From: Trebonia kvetii
GTDB taxonomy: Bacteria > Actinomycetota > Actinomycetes > Streptosporangiales > Streptosporangiaceae
Length of the DNA: 64,000 bases
NCBI RefSeq assembly: GCF_007827045.1
Contig: NZ_RPFW01000006.1
Coordinates: 372,001 to 436,000 of the forward strand
Reading direction: 5' to 3'
How positions within the stretch are numbered: the stretch's first letter is position 1; every line of letters begins with the position of its first letter. Below the pieces are notes generated by a model that worked only from the letters and a program-made list of their open reading frames with translations, had not been told where the DNA came from and searched no databases. Made by a program: the position numbers and the translations under genes. Of the stretch, positions 62,181 through 64,000 are shown one piece after another.

Positions 62181-63952
62181 AGTTGGCTCAATTTAGTGCG
62201 CAGGTCAGCTGGCGTGGTTGATGGCGTCGAGGGCTTGGCGGAGGTCGTCGGGGAGCGGGTCGGCGGCGGTGATGACGTGCTGTCCGGCTTTGATCTCGAT
62301 CTCGCGGTAGCGTCGTGCGGTCTTGACGAACTTCCTGATCGACCAGCCCGTTTGCGCCTCGGTCCAGCGGCCGACGGCGAGCGCGGCGAACACGATCGTC
62401 AGGTGGGCCTCGATGGAGTCGCGCTTGCGGTGGTAGATCGGCCTGGCCTGCAGGTCCGACTTCGACATCCTGAACGATTTTTCTATCTCGAAGAGCCGGT
62501 GGTATGACCCGATCACGAAGTCCGGGGTGACGGGCTCGCCGTCCGGGGTGGCGGCGAGGTTGGTCTTGTAGCCCTTGATCCCGGCTAGCGTCCGGGCTTT
62601 GTCCTCAAGGTCGCGGTTGACGCTCTTGACCGCTCCCTCGAGTTGGATGAACCTGTTCCGCTTGACCGGGGCCAGCCCGGCGACGGCCTTGGCGGCCTTG
62701 GCGACCTGCTCGTCGATGCCGTGCAGCGTCCGTCTGGCCCGGTCGGCCTTGTAGGTGTAGTAGATGACCTGGTCGCGGCGCTTGTCCTTCGGCCCGGCGG
62801 GCCATGGCTGGGCGAAGACGTGCCCGTCGGGGATCTCCTCGCCGGGATGCTCGCGCCGCCAGGCGTCCACCACGTAGGGGACGTCGGGCACCTTCATGCC
62901 CAGGATGAACGACAGGCCCGCCGCCTCGATGGCCTTCATGTTCGCGTCGGAGATCATCCCCGCGTCCGCGACGACCGTGACGTCGGGGAGCTGGTGGGCG
63001 GCCATGAACGCCTCGATGACCGGCAGCATCGTCTTCGTCTCGGCCCGGTTCCCCTCGAACGCGGAGACCATCAGCGGGAACCCGGCCTGGTCGGCCAGCA
63101 GGCCGATCGTGATCTGCGGCTCCAGGCGCCGTTCCTTGGAGAACCCGGACTCGCGGAACCCGTCGCCCCGGTCGGTCTCGAAGTAGAGCGTGGACACGTC
63201 GTAGAGGACCAGGCTGGCAGGCCCCAGGCGGGCGTGCGCGGCGCATGCCGCCGAGAGCCGCCGCCGCCAGGCCTCCTTGGCGTAGGCCGGCAGCCGCCGC
63301 TTGACCGTCGCGTACGACGGCGGCGCCACCCCGGCCTCCTCCAGCACCCGCAGCGAGTCGAGCTTGCTGGCCGGCTCGATGATCCGCGCCAGCACCAGCT
63401 GCCGGAACACCTCGTCGCCGCCGGCCGCGTCCTCCAGGCCCAGGACCCGGTAGCCGCAGTCGAGCGCGTCCAGCAGGTGACCCATCCGCGAGGACGTGAT
63501 CGGCAGCGGCCCGGCCGGCCCCGCCGTCTCCAGTCCGAGGTCCAGCTCCAGCTGCCCGGCTGCGATCCGCCGGGCGGCGGCGGCCTTCAGCGCCTCCAGC
63601 TCGACGTCGTCGTGCGCAGACCCGATGTGCTCGATGCTTCGCGAGCCGCGCCGGGACGACCACACGATCTGCACCGCGGTCGCGCCCGACTTCGTCTTCA
63701 CCGTCCGCACATACGGCACCCGCCCACCCTACGGTCCCGCGCACAGCCGCGCGGGCGAGACGGCAGCCCGCCGGGGCTCACCGGGAACCAGCCCCTTTCG
63801 CACGCTCCTGACCAGGGCCGGAACACCCCCATCAGGCAAAACAGCACGCCAGGACGAGAGCCGGGGTTAGTGCGCAAATCCGCTTACGAAAACCGGGGAA
63901 CCTGCAGGTCAGCGCGACGCGCCTCCCGCGAACCTGCGAACGTGAGCCAAGT
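62181..63952 (-). mobile_element. IS1634-family insertion sequence (1772 bp)
   Basis: Ends are set by an imperfect inverted repeat: AGTTGGCTCA at 62181-62190 against TGAGCCAAGT at 63943-63952 (9 of 10 pairs), with further similarity inside (GCGCAGG / CCTGCG). The right end touches the direct repeat exactly. One transposase gene fills most of it. Insertion is just behind tRNA-Arg. Confidence 0.8.
62205..63719 (-). CDS. IS1634-family (IS4-like DDE) transposase
   Basis: 504 residues. N-terminal region typical of IS1634/IS1549 transposases (VRTVKTKSGATAVQIVWSSR). DDE residues: D in LVLYDVSTLYFETDRGDGF, D in VTVVADAGMISDANMKAIEA, E in RLFEIEKSFRMSKSDLQAR. Y-(2)-R-(3)-E-(6)-K-like signature is within that last motif. 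Intact and full length, so possibly active. Family members are known to make target duplications of variable, sometimes very long, size. Confidence 0.95.
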   Translation of the reverse strand: MPYVRTVKTKSGATAVQIVWSSRRGSRSIEHIGSAHDDVELEALKAAAARRIAAGQLELDLGLETAGPAGPLPITSSRMGHLLDALDCGYRVLGLEDAAGGDEVFRQLVLARIIEPASKLDSLRVLEEAGVAPPSYATVKRRLPAYAKEAWRRRLSAACAAHARLGPASLVLYDVSTLYFETDRGDGFRESGFSKERRLEPQITIGLLADQAGFPLMVSAFEGNRAETKTMLPVIEAFMAAHQLPDVTVVADAGMISDANMKAIEAAGLSFILGMKVPDVPYVVDAWRREHPGEEIPDGHVFAQPWPAGPKDKRRDQVIYYTYKADRARRTLHGIDEQVAKAAKAVAGLAPVKRNRFIQLEGAVKSVNRDLEDKARTLAGIKGYKTNLAATPDGEPVTPDFVIGSYHRLFEIEKSFRMSKSDLQARPIYHRKRDSIEAHLTIVFAALAVGRWTEAQTGWSIRKFVKTARRYREIEIKAGQHVITAADPLPDDLRQALDAINHAS

Positions 63953-64000
63953 CAGGCCGGTTACCCGAGGGTAACCGGCCTCTTTCGCGCCAAGTACAGC
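63953..64000. repeat. Right direct repeat flanking the IS1634 element (cut by the window end)
   Basis: 48 of 48 bases match 62022-62069, including the tRNA terminator hairpin. The copy continues past the window end. Confidence 0.9.

Noticed and set aside
62022-64000. Integrative element with att sites at tRNA-Arg
   Set aside because: The repeat lies behind the tRNA, not in its 3' end, no integrase is present, and the segment is fully explained by one insertion sequence.

Overview
The window is 64 kb of very GC-rich DNA with strong third-position GC bias, frequent GTG starts and many 4-bp stop/start overlaps. Together with its regulators (LAL-type LuxR, SARP, several ECF sigma families, a CU044_5270 partner, DUF5937-ArsR), this points to the chromosome of a soil-type, probably filamentous actinobacterium. 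I cannot name the genus. One tRNA gene (Arg, anticodon ACG) is present. There is no rRNA and no CRISPR array.

Layout. 0.4-6.8 kb: a small membrane protein, an orphan nuoB behind two TACAnnTGTA palindromes, and several decayed genes (FAD monooxygenase, Vps62-like protein, S41 peptidase). 7-9.6 kb: a DHA2 exporter divergent from an ECF sigma factor with a SnoaL tail, a module that recurs at 39.9-42.5 kb. 10-15 kb: a DUF1269 protein, a CBS-domain protein and a very large FHA / indoleamine-dioxygenase-like / cytochrome P450 reductase-like / cytochrome b5 fusion protein. 15-22 kb: repeat lipoprotein, DUF2786 protein, SpoU methyltransferase, ECF sigma plus CU044_5270 partner, small exported proteins. 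21.8-31 kb: LAL regulator, truncated MFS gene, ArsR, ECF42 sigma with YCII partner, SRPBCC, TetR, hydrolase and cupin. 31-36.5 kb: a GH64-like secreted protein, then a damaged tract in which two ABC exporters and an MMPL transporter are joined by deletions and frameshifts, then a lectin remnant. 36.7-42.5 kb: second YCII-ECF42 pair, YbaK, XRE-cupin, broken MFS, second SnoaL-tailed ECF sigma. 42.6-44.1 kb: an IS110 element. 44.1-49 kb: rhodanese, SARP, DUF1059, TetR and an unusual MFS protein.

49-60.4 kb is a coherent catabolic locus: secreted GH114 endo-alpha-1,4-polygalactosaminidase-like enzyme, GH4 glycosidase, a CUT1-type ABC importer without its ATPase, an AgaS-like SIS isomerase/deaminase, two PfkB kinases, a class II (tagatose-bisphosphate-type) aldolase and a DeoR regulator. 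Read together they form a plausible route from extracellular galactosamine polymer to triose phosphates. 60.2-61.4 kb holds an ECF sigma factor and its membrane/secreted partner. The window ends with tRNA-Arg and an IS1634-family element whose flanks carry an identical direct repeat of at least 48 bp.

The two most notable objects are the dioxygenase-like/reductase/cytochrome b5 fusion, whose natural start is unclear and may involve a +1 frameshift from the CBS gene, and the galactosamine-polymer locus. The number of broken genes is high. The single-base frameshifts in G or C runs could be sequence errors; the large internal deletions cannot be explained that way.
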